Shown here: positions 8,937 through 17,924 of the stretch, piece by piece
Numbering within the stretch: position 1 is the stretch's first letter
How the letters are laid out: every line of letters starts with the position of its first letter
Source: Streptosporangium amethystogenes
Lineage (GTDB): Bacteria; Actinomycetota; Actinomycetes; Streptosporangiales; Streptosporangiaceae
DNA: 64,000 nt
Direction: 5' to 3'
NCBI RefSeq assembly: GCF_000721075.1
Contig: NZ_JOEQ01000005.1
Location: 186,001 to 250,000, forward strand
Translations under genes and position numbers: made by a program
Notes under the pieces: model-generated
Seen by the model: the letters and a program-made list of their open reading frames with translations, nothing else
Databases searched by the model: none
Told to the model about the DNA's origin: nothing

Positions 8937-9950
8937 TCAACAGCTGTCAGGACGGGCGGTGCTGTCGCGGACCACGAGGTCGGTGGCCAGCTCCACCCGC
9001 CGGGGCTCGTGCCCGCCGCGGTCGAGGCCGAGCACCATCCGGGTGGCCAGCGCGGCCATCTCCTGGAGCGGCTGGCGCACGGTGGTCAGCGGCGGCCAGG
9101 CGGAACGTGCCAACGGCAGGTCGTCGAAGCCCACCACCGACAGGTCCTTCGGCACCCGCAGGCCGCGCTGCCTGGCCGCCTCGAAGACGCCGAACGCCTG
9201 CATGTCACTGCCGGCGAAGATCGCGGTGGGCGGGTCCGCCGCCGACAGCAGCGCGTGGCCCAGGTCGCGGCCCGAGCCGACCAGGAAGTCGCCGTACCCG
9301 ATGAGCGAGGGGTCCACCGCGATCCCCGCGGTCTCCAGCGCGGCGCGGTAGCCGTCGATGCGGGCCCGGCTGCACAGCATGCCGGCCGGGCCGCCGATCA
9401 TCCCGATCCGGCGGTGGCCCAGTTCCAGCAGGTGGCGGGTGGCGGCCAGGCCGCCGCTCCAGTTGGTGGCGCCGACCGAGGCGACCCCCGGCGGCGGCTC
9501 GCCCTCCGGGTCCACCACCACGAAGGGGATGGACCTGGCGGCCAGCTGGCCGTGCTGGGCGGCGCTGATCCGCGAGCCGATCAGGATGGCCCCGTCGGTG
9601 CGCCGGGTGGCGATCCGCTCCACCCAGTCCCGGCCCGGGCCCGCGTGGCTGTGCAGTACCGAGACGACCACGCCGGCGTCGACCTCGCGGGCCGCGGTCT
9701 CCACGCCGCGCACCAGCTCCATCGCCCACGGGCTCTCGATCTCGGTGAAGACCAGGTCCACCAGGCCGACGGGCTCGTCGCCCTGGCCGGTCCTGCGGAT
9801 GTAGCCGTGCTTGTGCAGCAGGCGCTCGATCCGCTGCCTGGTCTCGGAGGCGACCTCGGGCCGCCCGTTGATGACTTTCGAGACCGTGGGCGCGGAGACC
9901 CCGGCCTCCTCGGCGATCAGGGCGATCGTCACCCGCCTGTTGGATGGCAT
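8937..9950 (-). CDS. LacI family transcriptional regulator of the xylan cluster
   Basis: 337 residues from the ATG at 9950. A longer open frame exists upstream but would remove the usual LacI start just before VTIALIAEEAGVSAPTVSKV. Helix-turn-helix residues lie at about 5-26, then the hinge region, then a periplasmic-binding-protein-like effector domain (about 60-337) with the family-typical VVGFDDLPLA and VRQPLQEM. It is transcribed with the GH30 gene and divergently from the importer operon. A perfect CCGAAA-AC-TTTCGG palindrome lies 15 bp before its start, so autoregulation is likely. The ligand is probably a xylo- or gluco-oligosaccharide (inference). Confidence 0.92.
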   Translation of the reverse strand: MPSNRRVTIALIAEEAGVSAPTVSKVINGRPEVASETRQRIERLLHKHGYIRRTGQGDEPVGLVDLVFTEIESPWAMELVRGVETAAREVDAGVVVSVLHSHAGPGRDWVERIATRRTDGAILIGSRISAAQHGQLAARSIPFVVVDPEGEPPPGVASVGATNWSGGLAATRHLLELGHRRIGMIGGPAGMLCSRARIDGYRAALETAGIAVDPSLIGYGDFLVGSGRDLGHALLSAADPPTAIFAGSDMQAFGVFEAARQRGLRVPKDLSVVGFDDLPLARSAWPPLTTVRQPLQEMAALATRMVLGLDRGGHEPRRVELATDLVVRDSTARPDSC

Positions 9951-9964
9951 GCGGCGAATACTAA

Positions 9965-9978
9965 CCGAAAACTTTCGG
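9965..9978. promoter_or_regulatory. Perfect LacI-type operator CCGAAAACTTTCGG
   Basis: Two 6-bp arms (CCGAAA and TTTCGG) around an AC centre, 15 bp upstream of the LacI start and within the divergent control region shared with the importer operon. LacI-family operators are typically such short symmetric sequences. Related sequences occur at 8870-8926 and 10072-10103. Confidence 0.6.
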
Positions 9979-10033
9979 AGGCCCGTAAGAGGGCCGTCTT
10001 CGTTGCTGTTCGAGCTCGCTACCACGGTGGCTA

Positions 10034-10103
10034 TTGACGCGTAACCGGCAATTTACCTATCCTCCGGGTCACGAAATGTTCGGGGAACATATGAAACTTT
10101 TCA
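10034..10103 (+). promoter_or_regulatory. Promoter/operator region of the first sugar importer operon
   Basis: A TTGACG at 10034-10039 could serve as the -35 element; no good -10 is evident about 17 bp on. Downstream lie CGAAATGTTCGG (10072-10083) and TGAAACTTTTCA (10092-10103), symmetric elements related to the CCGAAA-N2-TTTCGG operator. They sit between the presumed promoter and the binding-protein ATG at 10130, as expected for repression. Confidence 0.45.
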
Positions 10104-10129
10104 GACTCACTCCCGAAAGGGGAACCCCC

Positions 10130-11425
10130 ATGCTGAGTCGGCGAGGCGTGGTGGCGCTGGCGGCATCGGTGCTGCTTCTTGGAGCCTGCGGTACGAGCGC
10201 GGACAATGACGGGACACAACCGGGCGCGAGCACCGGCTCGGAAAAGGTCACCTTCGAGTTCTGGAACCTGGCGACGGCCGAACCGCTCAAGTCCTTCTGG
10301 GCGGATCGTGTCAAGGAGTACCAGGCGGCTCACCCGAATGTGACGATCAAGAACATCGGCATCGAGAACGACTCCTACAAGCCGAAGCTCGCCACCCTCA
10401 CCCAGTCGGGGAAGGCGCCCGATCTCTACTCCACCTGGGGTGGCGGTGTGCTGAAGCAGCACATCGAGGCGGGCCTGGTGAAGGACCTGTCGTCAGAGGC
10501 CGGTGACATTCTCGGCAACTTCACCCCGGCCTCCCTGGCCGCCTACCAGTTCGACGGGAAGACCTACGGGCTGCCCACCGACATCGGCATGGTCGGCTTC
10601 TGGTACAACAAGTCGATCTTCACCAAGGCCGGCATCTCCACTCCGCCCGCCACCTGGACCGAGTTCCTGGACGCGGTGAAGAAGATCAAGGCGACCGGGA
10701 CCACCCCGATAGCCCTCGCCGGCAAGGCCAAGTGGCCGGGCCACTACTACTGGGCCTACCTGGCCATGCGGGTGGCGGGCCTGGACGCGCTCAGTCAGGC
10801 CGGCACCACCAACGACTTCACCGGACCCGACTTCGTCGCCGCCGGGCAGCGGCTCAAGGAACTCGTCGACCTCCAGCCGTTCCAGAAGGGTTTCCTCAAC
10901 GCCGACTACTCCACCCCCGACGGACAGGCCGCGACCGTGAGCAACGGCAAGGCCGCCATGGAACTGATGGGCCAGTGGGCGCCGTCCGTGCAGAAGGACT
11001 CCGGCAAGGGCCTCGGGGACGACCTCGGGTTCTTCACCTTCCCGTCCGTGGACGGGGGCAAGGGCTCCGCGGGCGACGCGTTCGGCGGCGGCGGTGGCCT
11101 GGCCGTGGGCGTCAACGCCCCGCCCGCCGCGCTGGACTTCCTGAAGTTCGCGCTCAAGCAGGAGAACCACTCCAAGGCGGTCGCCGCGGGAGGCGTGCTC
11201 CCGGTGCTCAAGGGTGAGGAGTCGGCCGTCACCGACCCCAACATCAAGGTGGTCTCCGACGCCCTGTCGGCCGCGACCGGCTTCCAGCTCTACCTCGACC
11301 AGGCGTACCCGCCGGCCGTCGGTCAGGAGGTCAACGACGCCGTGGCCGAGTTGATCGCGGGCAAGAAGACACCGGAGGAGGTCGTCAAGGTCATCACCGA
11401 GACGGCGAAGTCGGAGTCGGAGTAG
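10130..11425 (+). CDS. Sugar ABC transporter substrate-binding lipoprotein (importer 1)
   Basis: 431 residues from the ATG at 10130, chosen because it follows GAAAGGGG and gives a normal lipoprotein signal peptide: LLLGAC lipobox, lipidated C20. The mature part is a family-1 extracellular solute-binding protein with TFEFWNLATAE near its start and the usual KAGI-PPATW-EF segment. It captures oligosaccharides at the outer face of the membrane and delivers them to the two permeases encoded next. It is divergent from the LacI gene and preceded by candidate operators, so probably induced by the sugars it imports. Confidence 0.92.
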   Translation: MLSRRGVVALAASVLLLGACGTSADNDGTQPGASTGSEKVTFEFWNLATAEPLKSFWADRVKEYQAAHPNVTIKNIGIENDSYKPKLATLTQSGKAPDLYSTWGGGVLKQHIEAGLVKDLSSEAGDILGNFTPASLAAYQFDGKTYGLPTDIGMVGFWYNKSIFTKAGISTPPATWTEFLDAVKKIKATGTTPIALAGKAKWPGHYYWAYLAMRVAGLDALSQAGTTNDFTGPDFVAAGQRLKELVDLQPFQKGFLNADYSTPDGQAATVSNGKAAMELMGQWAPSVQKDSGKGLGDDLGFFTFPSVDGGKGSAGDAFGGGGGLAVGVNAPPAALDFLKFALKQENHSKAVAAGGVLPVLKGEESAVTDPNIKVVSDALSAATGFQLYLDQAYPPAVGQEVNDAVAELIAGKKTPEEVVKVITETAKSESE

Positions 11426-11498
11426 CCGCCCGGATGAAGGTGACAGAGCCGATCGAGGCCGGGAAACCGACGGTGAGCACGGTGAAGGGGCGAGGTCG

Positions 11499-12482
11499 GT
11501 GACGACGATGACCGGGCCGGACGCACGTCCGGCCCCTCCCGGAGGAAGACCCGCCGAGCGGCGAGGACGACGCGAGGGGCGGCGCCGGGGAAGCGGCTGG
11601 ATCACCGCGATCCTGTTCGTGCTCCCCGCCCTGGTCCTGTTCACCCTGCTGGTGCTGACGCCGATCCTGGTCGCCGGCTACACCAGCCTCCACAAATGGA
11701 ACGGCATCGGGCCGCCGAGCGACTTCATCGGCCTGGACAACTTCACCCGGCTGCTGAACAGCGACATCTTCATCGGCGACCTGCAAAACGGCGGCATCCT
11801 GGTCGTGCTCTCCCTGGTGGTGCAGCTGCCGCTCTCGCTGGGTCTGGCGGTGATGCTGAACCAGCGGATCCGGGGGCGCGCCCTGTACCGGCTGCTGTTC
11901 TTCGCGCCCTACATGCTCTCCGAGGCGATCACCGGCGTGCTGTTCTCGCTGATCCTCTCGCCCGAGGCGGGTCTGGCCAACCGGCTGCTGACCTCCTGGG
12001 GGCTGGAGCCGTGGAGCTGGCTGTCGGAGCCGGACACCGTGCTGTTCTCGATCTTCCTGGTGATCACCTGGAAGTACTTCGGATTCCACATGATCATCTA
12101 TCTGGCCGGGCTGCAGGGCATCCCCAAGGAGTTGCACGAGGCGGCCAGGATCGACGGCGCCGGTGGCTGGAAGGTGTTCCGGCACGTCACCCTGCCGCTG
12201 CTCGGCCCCACCATCAGGGTCAGCGTGTTCCTGTCCGTCATCGGCACGATCCAGCTCTTCGACCTGGTCTGGATCCTCACCGGCGGCGGCCCCTCGCACG
12301 CCTCGGAGACCATGGCCGTCAGCATGTTCGAATACGGTTTCAAACGGACCCAGATCGGTTACTCCAGCGCGATCAGCGTCGCCATGTTCCTGATCAGCCT
12401 CGTCTTCGCCCTCGGCTACCAGCGGTTCGTGCTGCGCCGGGACCTGGAGGGGGCCAGCACCACGATGGGAGACCACCGATGA
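11499..12482 (+). CDS. Sugar ABC transporter permease (importer 1, MalF-like)
   Basis: 327 residues, GTG start. A charged Arg/Gly/Pro-rich N-terminus (about residues 1-35) is followed by six predicted membrane segments. The ABC permease loop is EAARIDGAGGWKVFRHVTLPLL-like (EAA---G, about residues 211-230), which docks on the ATPase. It ends in an ATGA overlap with the second permease, so the two are translationally coupled. No ATPase gene follows; MsiK-type sharing is expected in actinomycetes. Confidence 0.93.
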   Translation: MTTMTGPDARPAPPGGRPAERRGRREGRRRGSGWITAILFVLPALVLFTLLVLTPILVAGYTSLHKWNGIGPPSDFIGLDNFTRLLNSDIFIGDLQNGGILVVLSLVVQLPLSLGLAVMLNQRIRGRALYRLLFFAPYMLSEAITGVLFSLILSPEAGLANRLLTSWGLEPWSWLSEPDTVLFSIFLVITWKYFGFHMIIYLAGLQGIPKELHEAARIDGAGGWKVFRHVTLPLLGPTIRVSVFLSVIGTIQLFDLVWILTGGGPSHASETMAVSMFEYGFKRTQIGYSSAISVAMFLISLVFALGYQRFVLRRDLEGASTTMGDHR

Positions 12483-13303
12483 TCGCCCGGTTCCGGACGG
12501 TCCCGATCCACGTGATCGTCTGGGTGGCGGCGGTCTTCATCGTCGTCCCCTTCGTGTACGGCCTGTTCGGTGGTTTCAAGACCACCGCCCAGCTGTCGGA
12601 GAACCCGCTCGGCCTGCCCTCCCCGTGGGTCACCGAGAACTACACCGACGTGATCACCACCGGCGCGTTCTGGCGCCAGCTCCTCAACAGCCTGTTCATC
12701 GCGGTGGCGACCACCGTGCTGGTGGTGTTCCTGTCGGCGATGGCGGCCTTCGCCTTCGCCCGGTTCGCCTTCCGCGGCCGCGAGTTCCTGTTCACGCTGT
12801 TCGCCATCGGGCTGATGTTCCCGTTCGCGGTGGCGATCCTGCCGCTGTTCATCCTGCTGCGCACCTTCGGCCTGCTGGACAACCCGCTCGGGGTGATCCT
12901 GCCCCAGGCCGCGTTCGGGCTGCCGCTGACGATCATCATCCTGCGCACCTTCTTCCGGTCCATCCCCAACGAGGTCGAGGAGGCCGCCACCCTCGACGGC
13001 TGCACCCCCTTCGGATTCTTCTGGCGGGTGCTGCTGCCGATGGCCAGGCCCGCCCTGGCCACCGTCTCGGTGCTGGCGATCGTGGCGAGCTGGAACAACT
13101 TCTTCCTCCCGCTGGTGGTCTTCAACGACCCGAACCTGTGGACGCTGCCACTGGGCGTCCAGCAGTTCCAGGGGGAGTACGCGGCGGACACGGCCAAGAT
13201 CCTGGCCTACGTCATCGTCTCCATGGTCCCCGCCCTGGCCTTCTACGCGGTCGCCGAGCGTCAGCTGATCAGCGGCCTCACCGCGGGCGCCACCAAGGGC
13301 TGA
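12479..13303 (+). CDS. Sugar ABC transporter permease (importer 1, MalG-like)
   Basis: 274 residues starting at the ATG inside the ATGA overlap with the upstream permease. There are six predicted membrane segments, and the EAA loop reads EEAATLDGCTPFGFFWRVLLP. It forms the inner-membrane channel with the product of 11499-12482. The GH5 gene starts 50 bp downstream on the same strand, so import and cleavage genes probably share the operon. Confidence 0.93.
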   Translation: MIARFRTVPIHVIVWVAAVFIVVPFVYGLFGGFKTTAQLSENPLGLPSPWVTENYTDVITTGAFWRQLLNSLFIAVATTVLVVFLSAMAAFAFARFAFRGREFLFTLFAIGLMFPFAVAILPLFILLRTFGLLDNPLGVILPQAAFGLPLTIIILRTFFRSIPNEVEEAATLDGCTPFGFFWRVLLPMARPALATVSVLAIVASWNNFFLPLVVFNDPNLWTLPLGVQQFQGEYAADTAKILAYVIVSMVPALAFYAVAERQLISGLTAGATKG

Positions 13304-13352
13304 GCCGGGACCTCATCGCTGTGTCCAACGACCGTTGTGGAGAGTGAGAAAC

Positions 13353-14759
13353 ATGACCCTGAGTGTCGCCGGATCCCGTCTCGTCGATTCGGCCGGCACC
13401 CCGGTACGGCTGCGCGGAGTAGGCCTCGGGGGCTGGCTGAACATGGAGAACTTCATCACCGGATATCCGGCCAACGAGGCCACGATGCGCGCCGCGGTCC
13501 GGGAGGTGCTCGGCGACGACCGGGCCGAGCTGTTCTTCGACCGCCTGCTCACCTCGTTCTTCGGCGCGGACGACGCCGCACTCCTCGCCGATCTCGGCAC
13601 CAACTGCGTCCGAATCCCGATCAACTACCGCCACCTGGAGTCCGACGACCGCCCCTTCGAGATCATCGAGCAGGGCTTCCGCCACCTCGACCGGGTGATC
13701 GGCCTGCTCGCCGAGCGCGGCATCTACAGTGTCATCGACCTGCACGCCCTGCCCGGCGCGCAGAACCAGCACTGGCACTCCGACAACCCCACGCACATAG
13801 CCGCCTTCTGGCAGCACCGGCACTTCCAGGACCGCGTCGTCCACCTGTGGGAGGCCGTGGCCGACCGCTACCGGGACAATCCGTGGGTGGCCGGCTACAA
13901 CCCGGTCAACGAGCCCGGCGACTCCGGCGGGCGGGTCGTCGGCCCCTTCTACGACCGCCTGGTCAAGGCGGTCCGTGCCGTCGACCCCGGACACGTGCTG
14001 TTCCTGGACGGCAACACCTACTCCACCGACTTCTCGATCTTCCGCGAGGTGTACGAGAACACGGTCTTCGTCTGCCACGACTACGCCCTGGCCGGCTTCG
14101 CGCACGGCGGCCCCTACCCCGGCCACACCCGAGGTGAGTGGGTGGACCGGGCCCAGCTGGAGAAATCCTTCGAGCGGCGGACCGTCTTCCAGCGTGAGAC
14201 GGGCACGCCCCTGTGGGTCGGCGAGTTCGGTCCCGTCTACACCGGCGACGCGGAGATCGACCGGCAGCGCTACCAGATCCTCCGCGACCAGCTGGAGATC
14301 TTCGACTCCTACCAGGCCGGCTGGTCGCTGTGGACCTACAAGGACGTCGGGCTGCAGGGCCTGGTCAGCGCGGGTGAACCCTACATGGGCCGGTTCGGCG
14401 ACTTCATCGCCAAGAAGGGACGGCTGGGCGCGGACCGGTGGGGTTCGACGATGGAGGAGTCGGCGAGTGAGCTGGCGCCGCTGCACCGGCTGGTGGAGAC
14501 CGAGTTCCCCTCTTGGAACCCCTACCCGTGGGGTGCCCGATACCAGACCGACGACCTGATCCGGCACATCCTCATCGCGCAGGCGCTGGTTCCCGAGTAC
14601 GCCGAGCTGCTGCGAGGCTGTTCCGACGAGGAACTGACCGCCCTCGCCGACTCCTTCGCGCTCACCCGGTGCGTCCGGCGGCAGCCGCTGCTCGACCTGC
14701 TCGCCGAGAACCTGCTCGCCGAGAACCCGCTTGCCGGGAACCCGGGCGGCGACGCTTGA
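13353..14759 (+). CDS. GH5 family glycoside hydrolase (cellulase-like), cytoplasmic
   Basis: 468 residues from the ATG at 13353, which has GGAGA 9 bp upstream; a GTG 18 bp earlier is less likely. No signal peptide, so it probably acts on imported oligosaccharides. The barrel starts with LRGVGLGGWLNMENF. The acid/base is inferred as E187 in NPVNEPGD and the nucleophile as E291 in VGEFGPVY. LGTNCVRIPINYRHLE near residue 84 is a typical GH5 stretch. The C-terminus has near-repeats LLAEN/LLAEN/PLAGN. Likely activity is exo-beta-glucosidase or a related beta-glycosidase; exact specificity is not visible. Confidence 0.9.
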   Translation: MTLSVAGSRLVDSAGTPVRLRGVGLGGWLNMENFITGYPANEATMRAAVREVLGDDRAELFFDRLLTSFFGADDAALLADLGTNCVRIPINYRHLESDDRPFEIIEQGFRHLDRVIGLLAERGIYSVIDLHALPGAQNQHWHSDNPTHIAAFWQHRHFQDRVVHLWEAVADRYRDNPWVAGYNPVNEPGDSGGRVVGPFYDRLVKAVRAVDPGHVLFLDGNTYSTDFSIFREVYENTVFVCHDYALAGFAHGGPYPGHTRGEWVDRAQLEKSFERRTVFQRETGTPLWVGEFGPVYTGDAEIDRQRYQILRDQLEIFDSYQAGWSLWTYKDVGLQGLVSAGEPYMGRFGDFIAKKGRLGADRWGSTMEESASELAPLHRLVETEFPSWNPYPWGARYQTDDLIRHILIAQALVPEYAELLRGCSDEELTALADSFALTRCVRRQPLLDLLAENLLAENPLAGNPGGDA

Positions 14760-14819
14760 CGAAGCCGTACGGCGGTGACGTCTGAGTACCCACTCCTACC
14801 TGACCGAGGAGCCCAGGAG

Positions 14820-17777
14820 ATGCGCACCCCCCGGCCGCGAACAGCGGTCCTGGCCCTGTTGTCCCTCGCAGTGTCGTTCCTGACAGGCGCGTCGACCGTC
14901 CCCGCCGCGCACGCGGCCGCCGCCACCGTCGTCACCTACGACTTCGAGTCCGGCACGCAGGGCTGGGAACCCCGGGGCTCCGGGGTCTCGGTCATCGCGA
15001 CCACGGACTCCGCGCACGGCGGAACCCGGTCCCTGCTCATCACCGGCCGCGGCGCGACCTGGCACGGAGCGGCCGTGACCCCACCCTTCGAGAAGGGCGT
15101 CGGCTACGAGGTGACCGCGTGGGCACGGGCCGCCGCAGGCCAGCCGTCCTCGACGGTCGCGCTCACCATGCAGCGCACCCCGGCAGGTGGCACGACGGTC
15201 TACGAGCGGGTCGCGGCGGCCACCGTCACCGACACCGAGTGGGTCCGGCTGTCCGGCACCTACACCTACGCGACCGACTCGGCCCTGTCGCTGTACGCGG
15301 AGAGCTCGGGTGAGACCGTCGCCTTCCAGCTCGACGACATCGTGGTCACCGCCGACACCGACCCCACCCGGTCCGGCCTGACCAGCGACTTCGAGACCGG
15401 CACCGCGCAGGAGTGGACCGCGCGCGGCGGCGCCGCCCTGACCCCGGGAGACGGCTTCGCGCACACCGGGGCCTACGGCCTGGGCGTGACGAACCGGCAG
15501 GCCTCCTGGGACGGCCCCGCACGGACCATCCTCGGCAAGATGGCCAAGGGGTCGAAATACGAGCTGTCGGTGTGGGTGCGCACCGACAGCGCCCAGAGTC
15601 TGGGCCTGTCCGTCGAACGGAGGCTGGACGGCACCCCCGCCTACGAGCGGGTGGCCGCGCCCAGGGCACCGGCCGCCGGCGAGTGGACCAGGCTCGCGGG
15701 TACCTACACCCTGGCCCACGACGTGGACTTCCTGAGCGTCTACGTCGAGTCGGCCGCAGGGACGGAACCGTTCGCCATCGACGACTTCCAGCTGACCTAC
15801 GTCGAGCCCAAGCCCGTCCAGACCGACATCCCCTCGCTGAAGGACAGGTTGCCGTTCACCGTCGGCGCGGCCTTCTACCGGGGCGCCACCCTGGGCGAGC
15901 ACGCCAAGCTGATCACCAAGCACTACGAAAGCGTCACCCCCGGCAACAGCCTCAAGTGGGACGCCACCGAGCCGGCCGAGGGCGACTTCACCTTCGCCGA
16001 CGGCGACTACCTGGTCGACTGGGCGACCAGCAACGGCCTGGAGTTCCGCGGCCACACCCTGGTGTGGCACAGCCAGACCCCCGACTGGGTGTTCGAGGGC
16101 GCCACCAAGGAGATCCTGCTCCAGCGGATGGAGAACCACATCCGCGCCGTGATGGGCCGCTACAAGGGCAGGATCGGCACCTGGGACGTGGTCAACGAGG
16201 TCATCGACGAGAACCGGCCGGACGGTCTGCGCCGCTCCCCATGGTTCGAGATCGCCGGCCTCGACTACATCAGGACCGCCTTCCGGGTGGCCCGCGAGGT
16301 GGACCCGGACGCGACGCTCGTCATCAACGACTACAACACCGAGTTCCCGCGCAAGCGGCAGGCGCTCTACGACCTGGTCAAGAAGCTGCGCGCCGAGGGC
16401 GTCCCGATCGACGCGGTCGGTCACCAGCTGCACGTCAACGTCGAGCAGCCGCCCACCTCGTTCATCGAGGACACGATCGAGAAGTTCGCCGGGCTCGGCG
16501 TCGAGCAGCAGGTCACCGAGCTGGACGTGAGCGTCTACACCGACTTCGTGACCTCCTACGACACGGTGCCCGCCGAGATCCTGGCCCTGCAGGGCCATCG
16601 GTACCGGGAGATCTTCGACGTCTTCCGGCGGCAGGCGGACCACCTGTCCTCGGTGACGATCTGGGGCGTCGCCGACGACGCGACCTGGCTGTCGTCCTTC
16701 CCGATCACCCGGACCAACCCGCCGCTGCCGTTCGACGACGAGCTCCAGGCCAAGCCCGCGTACTGGGGCATCGCCGACCCCGACAGGCTGCCCCCGCTGA
16801 CCCGTAGCCTGAACGCGCCCGCGGGCACGGTCACGGTGGACGGCAAGCGGGACGACGAGTGGAACCTGCTGCCCGACGCGCCCATCGCCAGGATCGGCGA
16901 CCTGTCCGCCGGTTGGCAGGCGCGCACCACACCGGCCGGCCTGTACGTACTGGCCGAGGTCAACGATCCGACCGACAACAGGAACGACACGGTCACCCTC
17001 ACCGTGGGCGGTACGCCGTACCGGATCCAGCGAGGTGGCACGCATGCCCACGGTTTCAGGGCGCACACCAGGAAGACCGCCACCGGCTACCGGGTGGAGG
17101 CGCTGCTCCCCTCGGGGACGGCCACCGGCGTCAAGGTCGCCGTGGCCGACGCGGGTGGCCAGGAAATCTCCTGGACGGGTGAGCTGACTCCCATCCCGGC
17201 GATCCGGACGACCCGCGCGCCGAAGAGGACCCCGGTGGTGGACGGCATCGTGGACGCCGCGTGGAACCAGGCGCCGGAGATCACCACCGGCACCCGGATC
17301 CAGGGCACCTCGGGGGCGAGTGCCAAGGTGCGGGCGATGTGGAACTCCGGCACCCTGTACGTGCTGGCCCGCGTCACCGACCCCGAGCTCAGCGAGGAGT
17401 CGCCCAACGCCTGGGAGCAGGACTCCGTCGAGATCTTCGTGGACCCGCAGAACAACAAGACCAAGGGCTACGACGATGACGACGGCCAGTACCGGATCGG
17501 CTTCACCGGCAGGCAGAGCGTCGGCGGCACCTTCGACGCCTTCGCGGTCAAGGAGAACCTGACCGGCGCGGCCACCCGCGTCCCCGGCGGTTACGTGGTC
17601 GAGGCGGCGATCAGGCTGCCCACGGTCACCCTGGCCAAGGACACCCTGCTCGGCTTCGACATCCAGGTCAACGACGCCGTCGGCGCCACCCGTGCGGCCG
17701 CCGCGACCTGGAACGACCCGACCGGGCGCGGCTACATCGACACGTCGAGGTGGGGGGTGCTCCAGCTCGTCAAGTAG
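14820..17777 (+). CDS. Secreted multidomain GH10 endo-1,4-beta-xylanase
   Basis: 985 residues from the ATG at 14820 (GAGGAGCCCAGGAG upstream). A signal peptide (about 1-33) is followed by two related carbohydrate-binding domains of the CBM4/9/22 type (about 38-175 and 180-330), shown by repeats of VVTYDFESGTQGW- and TSDFETGTAQEW-like starts. The GH10 barrel (about 340-660) has acid/base E460 in WDVVNEVID and nucleophile E567 in VTELDVS. The C-terminus has two CBM9-like segments (about 663-793 and 799-985), each starting TVTVDG- or TPVVDG-. It hydrolyses the xylan backbone outside the cell. Last gene before a strong terminator. Confidence 0.95.
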   Translation: MRTPRPRTAVLALLSLAVSFLTGASTVPAAHAAAATVVTYDFESGTQGWEPRGSGVSVIATTDSAHGGTRSLLITGRGATWHGAAVTPPFEKGVGYEVTAWARAAAGQPSSTVALTMQRTPAGGTTVYERVAAATVTDTEWVRLSGTYTYATDSALSLYAESSGETVAFQLDDIVVTADTDPTRSGLTSDFETGTAQEWTARGGAALTPGDGFAHTGAYGLGVTNRQASWDGPARTILGKMAKGSKYELSVWVRTDSAQSLGLSVERRLDGTPAYERVAAPRAPAAGEWTRLAGTYTLAHDVDFLSVYVESAAGTEPFAIDDFQLTYVEPKPVQTDIPSLKDRLPFTVGAAFYRGATLGEHAKLITKHYESVTPGNSLKWDATEPAEGDFTFADGDYLVDWATSNGLEFRGHTLVWHSQTPDWVFEGATKEILLQRMENHIRAVMGRYKGRIGTWDVVNEVIDENRPDGLRRSPWFEIAGLDYIRTAFRVAREVDPDATLVINDYNTEFPRKRQALYDLVKKLRAEGVPIDAVGHQLHVNVEQPPTSFIEDTIEKFAGLGVEQQVTELDVSVYTDFVTSYDTVPAEILALQGHRYREIFDVFRRQADHLSSVTIWGVADDATWLSSFPITRTNPPLPFDDELQAKPAYWGIADPDRLPPLTRSLNAPAGTVTVDGKRDDEWNLLPDAPIARIGDLSAGWQARTTPAGLYVLAEVNDPTDNRNDTVTLTVGGTPYRIQRGGTHAHGFRAHTRKTATGYRVEALLPSGTATGVKVAVADAGGQEISWTGELTPIPAIRTTRAPKRTPVVDGIVDAAWNQAPEITTGTRIQGTSGASAKVRAMWNSGTLYVLARVTDPELSEESPNAWEQDSVEIFVDPQNNKTKGYDDDDGQYRIGFTGRQSVGGTFDAFAVKENLTGAATRVPGGYVVEAAIRLPTVTLAKDTLLGFDIQVNDAVGATRAAAATWNDPTGRGYIDTSRWGVLQLVK

Positions 17778-17795
17778 GCACACTCCGGGTCGCCG

Positions 17796-17823
17796 GGCCC
17801 GCACGCGCCACGGCGTGCGGGCC
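17796..17823 (+). terminator. Rho-independent-like terminator after the xylanase gene
   Basis: GGCCCGCACGC and GCGTGCGGGCC form a perfect 11-bp stem with a 6-nt loop (GCCACG), 19 bp after the xylanase stop. It lacks a T-run. It separates the importer/xylanase operon from the GH43 gene. Confidence 0.75.
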
Positions 17824-17924
17824 GGCGCACCCCTCTTCGGGTACGCGGGCCTTTCGGAGGAGACCGCCTGCCCCGGCCAGGAAGTCGCGCGGACGAAGGA
17901 TCCGCACATGCCAACGGAGGACCC

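Noticed and set aside
10034..10129. Earlier starts for the importer 1 binding protein
   Set aside because: They would place about 32 residues before the lipoprotein signal and overlap the presumed promoter and operators.
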